Shown: piece after piece, positions 25,608 through 32,484 of the stretch
How the letters are laid out: each line of letters starts with the position of its first letter
Numbering within the stretch: the stretch's first letter is position 1
NCBI GenBank assembly: GCA_018970465.1
Contig: JAGWWI010000006.1
Span: forward strand, 1 to 39,104
Source of the DNA: Patescibacteria group bacterium
GTDB lineage: Bacteria > Patescibacteriota > Minisyncoccia > Phycocordibacterales > Phycocordibacteraceae
DNA length: 39,104 nucleotides
Direction: 5' to 3'
The notes under the pieces: generated by a model
The model's input: the letters and a program-made list of their open reading frames with translations, nothing else
What the model was told of the DNA's origin: nothing
Databases searched by the model: none
Program-made: the position numbers and the translations under genes

Positions 25608-25806
25608 AGGCGAGCTCAATATCTTTACCTACGGCGCGCCAGTCCGCGGCTAGGGCGCGCGCATCCGCTTCTTTTTCTGTTGCGCTTGTCGCAAAGCGAC
25701 GCTGCACCTCTGAGAAATCCAACAATTCTGATACGCCTCCGAGGAATGTACGGCGTCGAGGCATGAGCACGAATGTTTCCCGCCCGATGGTGGTACTGCT
25801 TGTCAT
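25576..25806 (-). CDS. 76-aa protein of unknown function
   Basis: A soluble, charged protein starting MTSSTTIGRETFVLMPRR, with a likely helical C-terminal half (SEVQRRFATSATEKEADARA). ATG 25806 is supported by TGCTATAAT 7 nt upstream. It overlaps the DUF2335 gene by 32 nt, so the two are likely translated together. No domain is recognised. It may be a partner or regulator of the DUF2335 protein, which is inference from overlap only. Confidence 0.6.
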   Translation of the reverse strand: MTSSTTIGRETFVLMPRRRTFLGGVSELLDFSEVQRRFATSATEKEADARALAADWRAVGKDIELAYVWGKQQIAR

Positions 25807-25813
25807 GCACAAA

Positions 25814-25822
25814 ATTATAGCA
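25814..25822 (-). promoter_or_regulatory. Extended -10 promoter of the 76-aa / DUF2335 genes
   Basis: TGCTATAAT, a perfect extended -10, 7 nt before ATG 25806; it lies 12 nt after the grpE stop. Confidence 0.65.
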
Positions 25823-25833
25823 TATTGACCTTT

Positions 25834-26370
25834 TCAGTCTGTGCGATAGATGCGCACCTTCGCCGGTCGGATCGTGCGCCCACCGAGGCGGTAGCCCTTT
25901 TCGAGAATCGCCGAGACGGTATCGTCCTGACCGGCATCGTCGGTCGAGTCTTGGCCATAGGCCTCATGAATCGCGGGATCGAAGGGCTCGCCGACGGCAC
26001 CGACCGGCTCGAGCCCGAGCTCTTTGAAGGCGCTCGCGAGCTGCTTCGCGATCGCTTCGAACCCTGCGGGGATTTCGCCGTGTTCCTTCGCGCGCTCAAG
26101 GGCGTCGAAGGCGGGGAGGAGCGTCTCGGCCGCCTTCTCCACCCCACGCCCGCGCTCCGCCTTCTTCTCCTCTTCGAAGCGCCGCAGGGCGTTCACGTAG
26201 TCGGCCTTCGCCCGCTGCCAGCCGTCCATGTACTCTTGCTTCTCCTTGCGGAGTCGTTCGATCTCCTCGCGCAACTTCTTCACTCGCGCCTCCGCGCGCT
26301 CGTCACCCGCCTCCTCTTCTCCGGGTTCGACCACGCTCTCTTCGTCTATGTCGTCGCCGCGCCATTCCAT
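25834..26370 (-). CDS. grpE: Nucleotide exchange factor GrpE
   Basis: A 178-aa protein starting MEWRGDDIDEES that releases ADP from DnaK. An acidic N-terminus leads to the long coiled coil (VKKLREEIERLRKEKQEYMD), the DGWQRAKADYVNALRRF segment typical of GrpE, and the C-terminal beta domain (EPFDPAIHEAY... GYRLGGRTIRPAKVRI). ATG 26370 is preferred to an upstream in-frame ATG (26406) because CATAGT stands 7 nt before it and the extra residues are not typical. It is separated from dnaK by the sortase locus. Confidence 0.95.
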   Translation of the reverse strand: MEWRGDDIDEESVVEPGEEEAGDERAEARVKKLREEIERLRKEKQEYMDGWQRAKADYVNALRRFEEEKKAERGRGVEKAAETLLPAFDALERAKEHGEIPAGFEAIAKQLASAFKELGLEPVGAVGEPFDPAIHEAYGQDSTDDAGQDDTVSAILEKGYRLGGRTIRPAKVRIYRTD

Positions 26371-26377
26371 ACCGGAA

Positions 26378-26383
26378 ACTATG
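26378..26383 (-). promoter_or_regulatory. -10 element of grpE
   Basis: CATAGT, 7 nt before ATG 26370. No CIRCE repeat nearby. Confidence 0.4.
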
Positions 26384-26412
26384 CCCGAATCACCGCGCAT
26401 AGTCAAAGAAGA

Positions 26413-26434
26413 CGGGCCGCCAGCAGGCGGCCCG
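26413..26434 (-). terminator. Intrinsic terminator after the Cys-rich membrane protein gene
   Basis: A 9-bp perfect stem CGGGCCGCC / GGCGGCCCG with loop TGCT on the minus strand, then GTCTTCTTT. It lies 9 nt after the stop at 26443. Confidence 0.75.
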
Positions 26435-26442
26435 GGAAGTTG

Positions 26443-27066
26443 TTAGTCAGTTTGTACTCGTGCTCGTGCGGCAGCAAGCCGTTCGGCTACCCCAGCGAGG
26501 TATACCTCCGGCGTGAGGCCGCGCAGCCGGGACGTGAGGATGAGGCCGTAGAGAATTCTCTCGTCGGTGCCCATCCGCATGATGAGGCCTCCGCCGAAGC
26601 GCATCGCGGTGACGAGCTGCAACTTGAGAACTCCGTAGTGCTCGACGTTGCGGAGCAGTCGCACGCCCCGTCTGCCCTGCCAGCCACAAAGGTCGCCCGC
26701 CAAACAGTCTGTGCAGACGCCGATTACCGGCGGCTCTTCTGCCTCTTGCCGCCGCGAATTCCGCACGCAGATCATCCGCGCAGCGCGCTGCCCTGCCCTG
26801 TGCACCAAGTCGCAGCGGAGCTCAAGACGGGCGCGGCAGTCTGCGCAGCACGAGACGATCTCGACCGGCCCGATCAGCAGATTGGTGGGCTCGTGGAGTG
26901 CCACCTGCGTCAGTCCGTGCGTCTGCGGACACCAAGCGCATTTATTACCCGACAAGACACGGCGCGCCGTTCCGCGTACTGGTGCGAGGACAGCGCCGAA
27001 CCAGGTGCTAATCGCCAGTATCCCGCCAAGTACGACCAGATATGCAATCATCGCCCATCTCCCCAT
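26443..27066 (-). CDS. Membrane-anchored Cys-rich protein, unknown function
   Basis: A 207-aa protein. Residues about 7-28 (IAYLVVLGGILAISTWFGAV) form an N-terminal membrane helix. The body holds several Cys pairs (CAWC, CCADC and CTDCLAGDLC), which may bind zinc or form disulfides, followed by an Arg-rich helical C-terminus. No known domain is recognised. The start may instead be ATG 27051 (MIAYL), which has GGGGAG 8 nt upstream. It lies downstream of rpsI but behind a terminator, so it is probably expressed separately. Confidence 0.65.
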   Translation of the reverse strand: MGRWAMIAYLVVLGGILAISTWFGAVLAPVRGTARRVLSGNKCAWCPQTHGLTQVALHEPTNLLIGPVEIVSCCADCRARLELRCDLVHRAGQRAARMICVRNSRRQEAEEPPVIGVCTDCLAGDLCGWQGRRGVRLLRNVEHYGVLKLQLVTAMRFGGGLIMRMGTDERILYGLILTSRLRGLTPEVYLAGVAERLAAARARVQTD

Positions 27067-27109
27067 TGGATTATTCCATCTGCCGCGACTCTAACACACA
27101 GGGGACGCA

Positions 27110-27131
27110 AAAGCGCCCGTTCGGGCGCTTT
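27110..27131 (-). terminator. Terminator of the ribosomal protein operon
   Basis: A perfect 10-bp stem AAAGCGCCCG / CGGGCGCTTT with a 2-nt loop, followed by a T on the minus strand. It lies 21 nt after the rpsI stop. Being symmetrical it could work in either direction. Confidence 0.85.
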
Positions 27132-27152
27132 ATCAGGCCGGACGCTCTGCGC

Positions 27153-27548
27153 TTAGCGCTTCGACCACTGCGGGGCCTTGCGGGCTTTCTTGAGGCCCGG
27201 CTTCTTGCGCTCCTTGGCGCGGGGGTCGCGGGTAAGGAGATGCGCGGACTTGAGGGCGGCGCGGCGGTCAGGCTCGGCGGTCTGCAGGGCGCGGGCGACC
27301 GCGTGGCGGACGGCGTCGGCCTGGGCCGCGAGGCCGCCGCCTTCGACGTGCGCGGCGACGGCATAGTTCTTGGCCGCCTCCGCGACGGTGAAGGCTTCGA
27401 GCGCCGCGCGGGCGCGCGTTTCGGTATGGAAATAGTCCTTGGGGCTCTTGCCGTTCACGGTGAGCGAGTTCTTGTCAGCTTCGTGCATGCGGACGGCGGC
27501 GTGCGCGGTTTTGCGGCGGCCGACGGAATGGGTGAAGGTGGTAGCCAT
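27153..27548 (-). CDS. rpsI: Ribosomal protein S9 (uS9)
   Basis: A 131-aa small-subunit protein whose C-terminal tail reaches the P-site tRNA. It has the N-terminal SVGRRKTAHAAVRMH, the middle GGGLAAQADAVRHAVARAL, and the basic end LLTRDPRAKERKKPGLKKARKAPQWSKR, with the usual terminal K-R. It lies 7 nt after rplM and is last in the operon. Confidence 0.97.
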   Translation of the reverse strand: MATTFTHSVGRRKTAHAAVRMHEADKNSLTVNGKSPKDYFHTETRARAALEAFTVAEAAKNYAVAAHVEGGGLAAQADAVRHAVARALQTAEPDRRAALKSAHLLTRDPRAKERKKPGLKKARKAPQWSKR

Positions 27549-27555
27549 AGAGTGA

Positions 27556-27927
27556 TTACGCCTTGACGACGAGATTCTTCATGCGCGGCGCGCGGAGCCG
27601 GTTGCGCGGGATCATGCCGTCGACGGTGCGGCGGAGGACCTCCTCGATCCCCTTCTTGGCGATCAGTTCGGCCATGCCGGTCGAGCGGAGGCCGCCCGGG
27701 TAGCCCGTGTAGTGGGTGTAGACCTTTCCGGCGACGCGACGCGCGGGCAGGTGGAGCCTCGACGCGTTCTCGATCGTGACCGTGATCGGGTGCGCGCGGT
27801 GGCCGGAGACCTGGGGAGAGCGCTTGCCGAGCAAGGCGTGCGCCGCCTCGCTCGCCACCCGGCCGAGGGTGCGGTCGGTCGCGTCGATCGTATAGCTCAT
27901 CGGGGCCGGGGCCTTAACGGAGGTCAT
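27556..27927 (-). CDS. rplM: Ribosomal protein L13 (uL13)
   Basis: A 123-aa large-subunit assembly protein. Typical segments are YTIDATDRTLGRVASEAAHALLGK, GKVYTHYTGYPGG and RTVDGMIPRNRLRAPRMKNL. It is somewhat shorter than the usual 140-145 aa because the C-terminal tail is trimmed. The start could be ATG 27927 or ATG 27900; homologues usually have about ten residues before YTIDAT, favouring 27927. It lies 15 nt after rplQ. Confidence 0.95.
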   Translation of the reverse strand: MTSVKAPAPMSYTIDATDRTLGRVASEAAHALLGKRSPQVSGHRAHPITVTIENASRLHLPARRVAGKVYTHYTGYPGGLRSTGMAELIAKKGIEEVLRRTVDGMIPRNRLRAPRMKNLVVKA

Positions 27928-27942
27928 AACGGGCTCAAAATA

Positions 27943-28296
27943 CTAGACAAATGCGATGTAGGCAAGCTTGCGCGCGTCGTTCGCCCCGCGCGCGGCGCGC
28001 TTGACGATTCGCGTGTAGCCGCCCGCGCGGCTCACGTAGCGCGGGGCGATGGCGTCGAAGAGCTTCTTCACGGCCGCGTCGTCGCCGAGGCGGCTCTTGG
28101 CGAGCCGGCGGGAGGCGACGGTTCCCGACTTACCGTAGGTCACGAGGCGCTCGACGAAGGGGCGGAGCTCCTTGGCCTTCGCTTCCGTCGTCGAGATCCG
28201 CTCGTGGAGGATCAGGGAGCGGGCCTGAGCGCGGAGCAGCGCCCGCCGCTGATTAGCTGGGCGATTGAATGCTCGAGGCTTGGCGCGCTGGCTCAT
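27943..28296 (-). CDS. rplQ: Ribosomal protein L17 (bL17)
   Basis: A 117-aa large-subunit protein near the tunnel exit. It begins MSQRAKPRAFNRPANQRRAL, a variant of the usual RKLNRTSAHRRAL, followed by LILHERISTTEAKAKELRPFVERLVTYGK and the end GGYTRIVKRAARGANDARKLAYIAFV. It lies 24 nt after rpoA, in the usual order. Confidence 0.96.
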   Translation of the reverse strand: MSQRAKPRAFNRPANQRRALLRAQARSLILHERISTTEAKAKELRPFVERLVTYGKSGTVASRRLAKSRLGDDAAVKKLFDAIAPRYVSRAGGYTRIVKRAARGANDARKLAYIAFV

Positions 28297-28320
28297 GGTG
28301 AATCAGGTTACCGCTCTTGC

Positions 28321-29274
28321 TCAATCCTTCAAGGCGAAGCCGCGCGCCGCGAGCGCGTCGGCGACCTCGTCGACTGCCTTCTCGCCGATGCCGTCGAGCT
28401 CGAGGAGCGAGGCCTTCGAGCGGCGCAGGAGCCCGGCGACCGACTTGATCCCCGCCTCCTCGAGAGCTCCGGCGACGCGCGCCGAGAGCCCGAGCTCGGA
28501 GAGCTTGACCTTCGCCGCGTCGGAGGCCCCTTCGGCAGACGCCTCGTCGGCCGCGGGCTTGCCGTCCGCAGCCTCTCCGAGCGACGGCTCCTGGAAGCCG
28601 ATCACCGCCGAGAGCTGGTGGATCATCGTCTCGATCGACTGCTCCAGGGCCGCGCGCGGGGCGACGGTACCGTTCGTCTCGATGAGGATGCGAAGGCGGT
28701 TGAAGTCCGTGCGGTCCCCGACGCGCATGTTCTCGACCTCGTAATTGACGCGGCGGATCGGCGTGAAGGTCGCGTCGAGCGCGATCGTGCCGATGTCGAC
28801 CTTCTCCTTCGAGAGGACTTCGCGCGGGATGTAGCCGAGGCCGCGCTCGATCGTCGCCTCCAAGGAGAGCGCCGCCTTGCCCGAGAGCGAGGCGAGGTGC
28901 TGGTCGGGATTCGCGATCTCTACCTGCGAGGGGAGCTTGAAGTCGCCTGCCGTGACCTCCTTCGTGCCGGAAGCTGAGAGCTGGATCGTCTGCGGCTCGT
29001 CGCCGTGGAGGACGAACTGCACGCGCTTCAGGTTCAAGAGGAGCTCCATCACCGTCTCGCGCATGCCTTCGATGGTGGCGAATTCGTGCGGGACGCCCTC
29101 GATCTTGACCTGCGTCACTGCGGCGCCGGGCAAGGAGGAGAGGATGATGCGGCGGAGCGAATTCCCGAGCGTGTGGCCGTAGCCCGGGTAGAGCGAATCG
29201 ATCTCATACATGCCCTGGTTCGCCTCTTCCGAGACGATGCGGGGCTTACTGGGGAGCGTGATGTGGTATTCCAT
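28321..29274 (-). CDS. rpoA: RNA polymerase alpha subunit
   Basis: A 317-aa protein with the N-terminal dimerisation and assembly domain (YGHTLGNSLRRIILSSLPGAAVTQVKIEGV; DGTVAP-type segment TNGTVAPRAALEQS). A Ser/Ala-rich linker (about 225-250) leads to a complete C-terminal domain with two helix-hairpin-helix motifs (LSARVAGALEEAGIKSVAGL and LELDGIGEKAVDEV). The C-terminal domain contacts UP elements and regulators. It sits in the alpha operon between rpsD and rplQ, after an AT-rich 41-nt gap. Confidence 0.98.
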   Translation of the reverse strand: MEYHITLPSKPRIVSEEANQGMYEIDSLYPGYGHTLGNSLRRIILSSLPGAAVTQVKIEGVPHEFATIEGMRETVMELLLNLKRVQFVLHGDEPQTIQLSASGTKEVTAGDFKLPSQVEIANPDQHLASLSGKAALSLEATIERGLGYIPREVLSKEKVDIGTIALDATFTPIRRVNYEVENMRVGDRTDFNRLRILIETNGTVAPRAALEQSIETMIHQLSAVIGFQEPSLGEAADGKPAADEASAEGASDAAKVKLSELGLSARVAGALEEAGIKSVAGLLRRSKASLLELDGIGEKAVDEVADALAARGFALKD

Positions 29275-29293
29275 GACTCAATCGGTTACCGTG

Positions 29294-29320
29294 AAATTTT
29301 TAAATATTCAAACATTTAAC
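29294..29320. repeat. AT-rich quasi-palindromic spacer, copy 1
   Basis: TTTTTAAATATTCAAACATTTAA between rpsD and rpoA. It closely resembles the spacer at 30374-30400 and is sharply AT-rich against its GC-rich surroundings. Confidence 0.6.
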
Positions 29321-29927
29321 GCGTGTAGAACGAGAGCACGGCGCCGAGGTCGCCCGCCGGGTCGGCCGTCTCGGTCGACGGCTTCGCGATGACAGAGCCC
29401 TCGAGCTTCTTGGCGTCGAGCGCAAGCCACGAGGGCGTGCGGCTCTCGGCCGCGCGCTCGCCGAAGCCGATCAGCGAGCCGTGCCTCTTCGAGCCCTCGC
29501 GGACTCCGACCACGTCGCCGACACCAAGCGCGTAGGACGGGATCCGCACCTTGCGGCCGTTCACCGTCAGGTGCCCGTGCGCGGCCATCTGGCGCGCCGC
29601 GCGGCGGGTCGCGGCGAGGCCGAGGCGCCACGCGACGTTGTCGAGCCGCAGCTCGAGCTCTTGGTGCAGGTGCTCGACCGGCTTCGCGTCGTGCGCAGCG
29701 AGCGCCTGGTCGACATACCGGCGGAACTGGCGCTCTGGGAGCCCGTAGGTGACGCGCACCTTCTGCTTCTCGAGCATCTGGCGGCCGTACTCGCTCTGCC
29801 GCGAGCGGCTGCGGCGCTTGTTGCGGGCGGCGCGATCCGCGGAGAGGGCGAACTTCTGCGTCTGCGCCTTCTCGAAGACGGTTGCGCCGAGGCGCTTGGC
29901 GAGCTTGTAGCGAGGTCCGGTTTTCAT
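29316..29927 (-). CDS. rpsD: Ribosomal protein S4 (uS4)
   Basis: A 203-aa primary 16S rRNA-binding protein. The N-terminal region is zinc-free (no Cys). GLPERQFRRYVDQALA and LELRLDNVAWRLGLAATRRAARQ precede the S4 RNA-binding domain (HGHLTVNGRKVRIPSYALGVGDVVGVREGSK). The C-terminus is ordinary. S4 represses this operon in several bacteria; no such RNA site was identified. It lies 6 nt after rpsK. Confidence 0.97.
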   Translation of the reverse strand: MKTGPRYKLAKRLGATVFEKAQTQKFALSADRAARNKRRSRSRQSEYGRQMLEKQKVRVTYGLPERQFRRYVDQALAAHDAKPVEHLHQELELRLDNVAWRLGLAATRRAARQMAAHGHLTVNGRKVRIPSYALGVGDVVGVREGSKRHGSLIGFGERAAESRTPSWLALDAKKLEGSVIAKPSTETADPAGDLGAVLSFYTR

Positions 29928-29933
29928 AGGGTG

Positions 29934-30368
29934 TTAGACGCGGCGGGGCTTAGGCGAACGCGGGCCGTTGTGCGGCACGGGCGTCGCGTCCTTGATCGCG
30001 CGGATCTGGATGCCCTTCCCCGCGAAGGCGCGCAAGACGCTCTCGCGGCCGGCGCCGACCCCGCGGATGACGACCGCAGCCTCCTTGAGCCCGATCTGCA
30101 TGCCCTTCTCGCCCAAGAGTTCGCCGACCTTCGAGGCCGCATACGGCGTCGACTTGCGCGCGCCCGAGAAGCCGAGGGCGCCAGCGGAGCTACCGATGAC
30201 GACATTCCCGCTCTCGTCGGTGACGACCGCCTTCGTGTTGTTGAAGGTCGCCTCGATATGGAGGATGCCCTTCTCGAGGCGGCGCTTGGTCGCTTTGGCG
30301 AGGGCGCGATCCTTCCGGCCTTGGTCGAGGCCGCGTCCGCGCTTCTTGATGATGCGTTTCTTTCCCAT
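29934..30368 (-). CDS. rpsK: Ribosomal protein S11 (uS11)
   Basis: A 144-aa platform protein of the small subunit. The N-terminus has a longer basic extension (MGKKRIIKKRGRGLDQGRK) than the usual 129-aa form. The core is clear: GILHIEATFNNTKAVVTDESG, SAGALGFSGARKSTPYAA, RGVGAGRES and the end DATPVPHNGPRSPKPRRV, which binds 16S rRNA. It lies 32 nt after rpsM across an AT-rich spacer. Confidence 0.97.
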   Translation of the reverse strand: MGKKRIIKKRGRGLDQGRKDRALAKATKRRLEKGILHIEATFNNTKAVVTDESGNVVIGSSAGALGFSGARKSTPYAASKVGELLGEKGMQIGLKEAAVVIRGVGAGRESVLRAFAGKGIQIRAIKDATPVPHNGPRSPKPRRV

Positions 30369-30373
30369 AAAAG

Positions 30374-30400
30374 ATTTAAACGTTTAAATATTTAAATTTT
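30374..30400. repeat. AT-rich quasi-palindromic spacer, copy 2
   Basis: Contains the palindromes TTTAAACGTTTAAA and TTTAAATATTTAAA, which overlap, in the gap between rpsM and rpsK. Related in sequence to copy 1. Confidence 0.6.
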
Positions 30401-30781
30401 CTATGTCTTCTCGAGGGTACGGCGGCCGCTCGTCATCGTCTTGCGGACGTTGCCGCGGCGCGTGCGCGAGTTGGTCGACGTCCGCTGGCCGCGGACCGGG
30501 AGCCCGCGCTCGTGGCGCACCCCGCGGATGGAGCGGATATCCTTCAAGCGCTTGATGTTCTGGCCGATCTCGCGGCGGAGGTCGCCCTCGATCAGGTAGC
30601 CCTCCGCGAGCGTGCGGATCTTCTGCTCCTCCGCGTTCGAGAGCTCGCTCCCCTTCTTGGTGTGCTGGACGCCTGCCGCGTCGAGGATCGCCCGCGCGCG
30701 CGCGGGGCCGATGCCGAAGATCAACGGCAGCGCATACGCGAGCTGCTTGTCGTCGGAGATGGTCATGCCGGCAATACGCAT
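30401..30781 (-). CDS. rpsM: Ribosomal protein S13 (uS13)
   Basis: A 126-aa protein of the small-subunit head that contacts the P-site tRNA and bridges to L5. It starts MRIAGMTISDDKQLAYAL and contains the helix-two-turn-helix FGIGPARARAILDAAGV, the segment IKRLKDIRSIRGVRHERGLPVRGQRT, and the basic tail. The open frame runs further upstream through rpmJ, but ATG 30781 matches the family start. It lies 11 nt after rpmJ. Confidence 0.97.
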   Translation of the reverse strand: MRIAGMTISDDKQLAYALPLIFGIGPARARAILDAAGVQHTKKGSELSNAEEQKIRTLAEGYLIEGDLRREIGQNIKRLKDIRSIRGVRHERGLPVRGQRTSTNSRTRRGNVRKTMTSGRRTLEKT

Positions 30782-30792
30782 ACGAAAAAAGA

Positions 30793-30909
30793 TTAGCCCT
30801 GGCGCGCCTTGCGGCGCGGATTGCGCTTGTTGATGCGGTAGAGCCGCCCGCCGCGGCGGACGATCTGATCTCCCGGCTGCTGCACCTTGATAGAAGCGCG
30901 AACTTGCAT
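30793..30909 (-). CDS. rpmJ: Ribosomal protein L36 (bL36), zinc-less form
   Basis: A 38-aa large-subunit protein, [20 protein letters not shown] followed by [18 protein letters not shown]. The order infA-rpmJ-rpsM and the MxVRASxK start and KxRQG end identify it. The three Cys and one His that normally hold zinc are absent, so it is a C-minus paralogue type. It lies 26 nt after infA. Confidence 0.93.
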   Translation of the reverse strand: MQVRASIKVQQPGDQIVRRGGRLYRINKRNPRRKARQG

Positions 30910-30935
30910 GAAATGGAATCGGGTAAAGGGTTGAA

Positions 30936-31175
30936 TTACGTAAGTCGCCGCACAATCCGCGCCCGGCCGCCGTACGGGTCGAGCACCATCTCGACCTGGT
31001 CGCCGACGAGGACCCGGATCCGATGCAGGCGCATTTTCCCGGCGAGATAGGCGAGGACGAGATCGCCCTGCCCCTCTTCGCCTTCGGGCGCAGGCATCCG
31101 GACGCGGAATAGCGAATCAGGCAATACCTCTTCGACAGAGCCGACTGCCGTTTTCTTGTCTTCGCTACCCTCCAT
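30936..31175 (-). CDS. infA: Translation initiation factor IF-1
   Basis: A 79-aa OB-fold protein that binds the ribosomal A site during initiation. It matches the family in [38 protein letters not shown] and the end [17 protein letters not shown] (usually SPYDLTKGRIxxR). An acidic insert ([10 protein letters not shown]) replaces the usual short loop. It heads the ribosomal operon; TGCTACAGT lies 14 nt before the ATG. Confidence 0.94.
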   Translation of the reverse strand: MEGSEDKKTAVGSVEEVLPDSLFRVRMPAPEGEEGQGDLVLAYLAGKMRLHRIRVLVGDQVEMVLDPYGGRARIVRRLT

Positions 31176-31189
31176 GCGGATACCGTGCC

Positions 31190-31198
31190 ACTGTAGCA
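31190..31198 (-). promoter_or_regulatory. Extended -10 promoter of the infA ribosomal operon
   Basis: TGCTACAGT on the minus strand, 14 nt before ATG 31175, predicting a leader of about 7-8 nt without a ribosome-binding site. Confidence 0.45.
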
Positions 31199-31225
31199 GA
31201 GCCCTGAAGCGCCGTCAAACGGGGG

Positions 31226-32428
31226 TTAGGGGGCGTCCGGCGCCTCGGTCGTCACCGTGATCTGCGAGGGGTCGGCCGGGAAGCTCCCGCGCCAGAAGGG
31301 GCGCAGGATGAGGATCGCGCTCTTGACCTCGGGGTAGTTCGCGAGGGCGATCTGGGCTTCGCTCCTCGACTTCCCGGCGACGGCGGTCGCGATCGTCGCC
31401 GGGTCGACCTTGGCGACGAGGATCGCCGTCCCGGAGAGCGCGAACGAAAACGGGTCGTTCGCGGTCGCCGGGAAGGCAGAGGTTGGGGCGAGGGTGAGCG
31501 TCGTGCCGCTCCCGAGCGTCGCGCCTGCGCCGGTCGTTGTCCCGGAAGCGGCAAGCGCTCCGGCCAATGCGGTTTCCGGGAAGGCGACGCCCTCCGCGAC
31601 CGCCTCGACCGTGACCGTCGCCTGTCCGGCCGTGCCGGATGACGCGAGCGGCAGCTCTTGATACGTAGTCGTCGCCGCGCCCGGGAGAAGGATGTAGCCC
31701 GCTGGCGCCTTGAGCGAAGCGGCAAGGTCGCTCCCCATCGAGCTCTCAAGCGAGGCGGCGGCCTGCGCCTCGGCTGCCGGATCGACCACCGGGACCGTGC
31801 CCGAGGCGCCGCCCGTCATTGCGGCCGTCGAACGGGCGTAGACCAGCGCCGCTTCTGGCGTGCCGGCGAGGCCGGGAACGGTGAAGGACGCGGGCGCGAT
31901 ATCGTACATCTCTCCTGGCTGGTCAGCGTACGCGGTCGCCACCACCGTGCCCGGCTTCGCGCTCGTCCCTGCCGGGACGGTCACGCCCTTGTGGATGCGG
32001 AAGATGAGCCCCGCAGCCGTCGCGAAGCGCGTGTTGGCGACAAGGGTCTGCGGCTTCGCCTGCGCGTTGTAGATGGTGATCGGCCCGGAGGCGGCGGTCG
32101 AGACCTGCTTGGTGCCGGAAGAGGCGACGGGAGCGGTAGCCGACTTCTTCGCGGTGACGATCGTGAACGGGAGGTCGCCCGCGGGCCCGGCGGTGAAGGA
32201 ATCCTGGACAGGCACTGTGGTCGTCGTCGGTGTGATCTTGATCTTCGCCCCGGAGAAGTAGACGAGGGCCGCGGCCGACCCGGCGATGATGACGAGCGCG
32301 ATCCCTGCGATCGCATACGGGAAGCGCCCGTGCGGGCCCGGAGGAGACATGCGCCGAGGCGGCGGGGGCGGTGGAGCATCATGCCCTACCCTGCGCGAGG
32401 GCGGGATGATGTCGTCAAACGTACGCAT
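31226..32428 (-). CDS. Membrane protein with baseplate J-like domain
   Basis: A 400-aa protein. The cytoplasmic N-terminus starts MRTFDDIIPPSRRV and then runs PPPPPPRR. One membrane helix (about 37-60, AIAGIALVIIAGSAAALVYF) follows, and the rest is outside. Residues about 130-190 (ANTRFATAAGLIFRIHKGVTVPAGTSA, GTVVATAYADQPGEMYDI) resemble the baseplate J/gp47-type domain common in CPR envelope proteins. The C-terminal half is Ala/Thr-rich with beta potential. It lies 56 nt after a PilM-like gene, and the short N-terminal IIPPSRR stretch may dock on that protein, as PilN does on PilM; this is inference. TATACT lies 6 nt before the ATG. Confidence 0.7.
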   Translation of the reverse strand: MRTFDDIIPPSRRVGHDAPPPPPPRRMSPPGPHGRFPYAIAGIALVIIAGSAAALVYFSGAKIKITPTTTTVPVQDSFTAGPAGDLPFTIVTAKKSATAPVASSGTKQVSTAASGPITIYNAQAKPQTLVANTRFATAAGLIFRIHKGVTVPAGTSAKPGTVVATAYADQPGEMYDIAPASFTVPGLAGTPEAALVYARSTAAMTGGASGTVPVVDPAAEAQAAASLESSMGSDLAASLKAPAGYILLPGAATTTYQELPLASSGTAGQATVTVEAVAEGVAFPETALAGALAASGTTTGAGATLGSGTTLTLAPTSAFPATANDPFSFALSGTAILVAKVDPATIATAVAGKSRSEAQIALANYPEVKSAILILRPFWRGSFPADPSQITVTTEAPDAP

Positions 32429-32434
32429 ACGGGG

Positions 32435-32443
32435 AGTATAGCA
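32435..32443 (-). promoter_or_regulatory. Extended -10 promoter of the baseplate-J-like gene
   Basis: TGCTATACT with exactly 6 nt to ATG 32428, a near-consensus extended -10. Confidence 0.6.
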
Positions 32444-32484
32444 AAGCGCCGCCTGAGCGAAAGGTGCGCGTGTGCATACGGCTG

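Noticed and set aside
30782-30955. Upstream in-frame extension of rpsM
   Set aside because: The extra 58 codons overlap rpmJ in another frame and do not resemble S13; the family start is at 30781.
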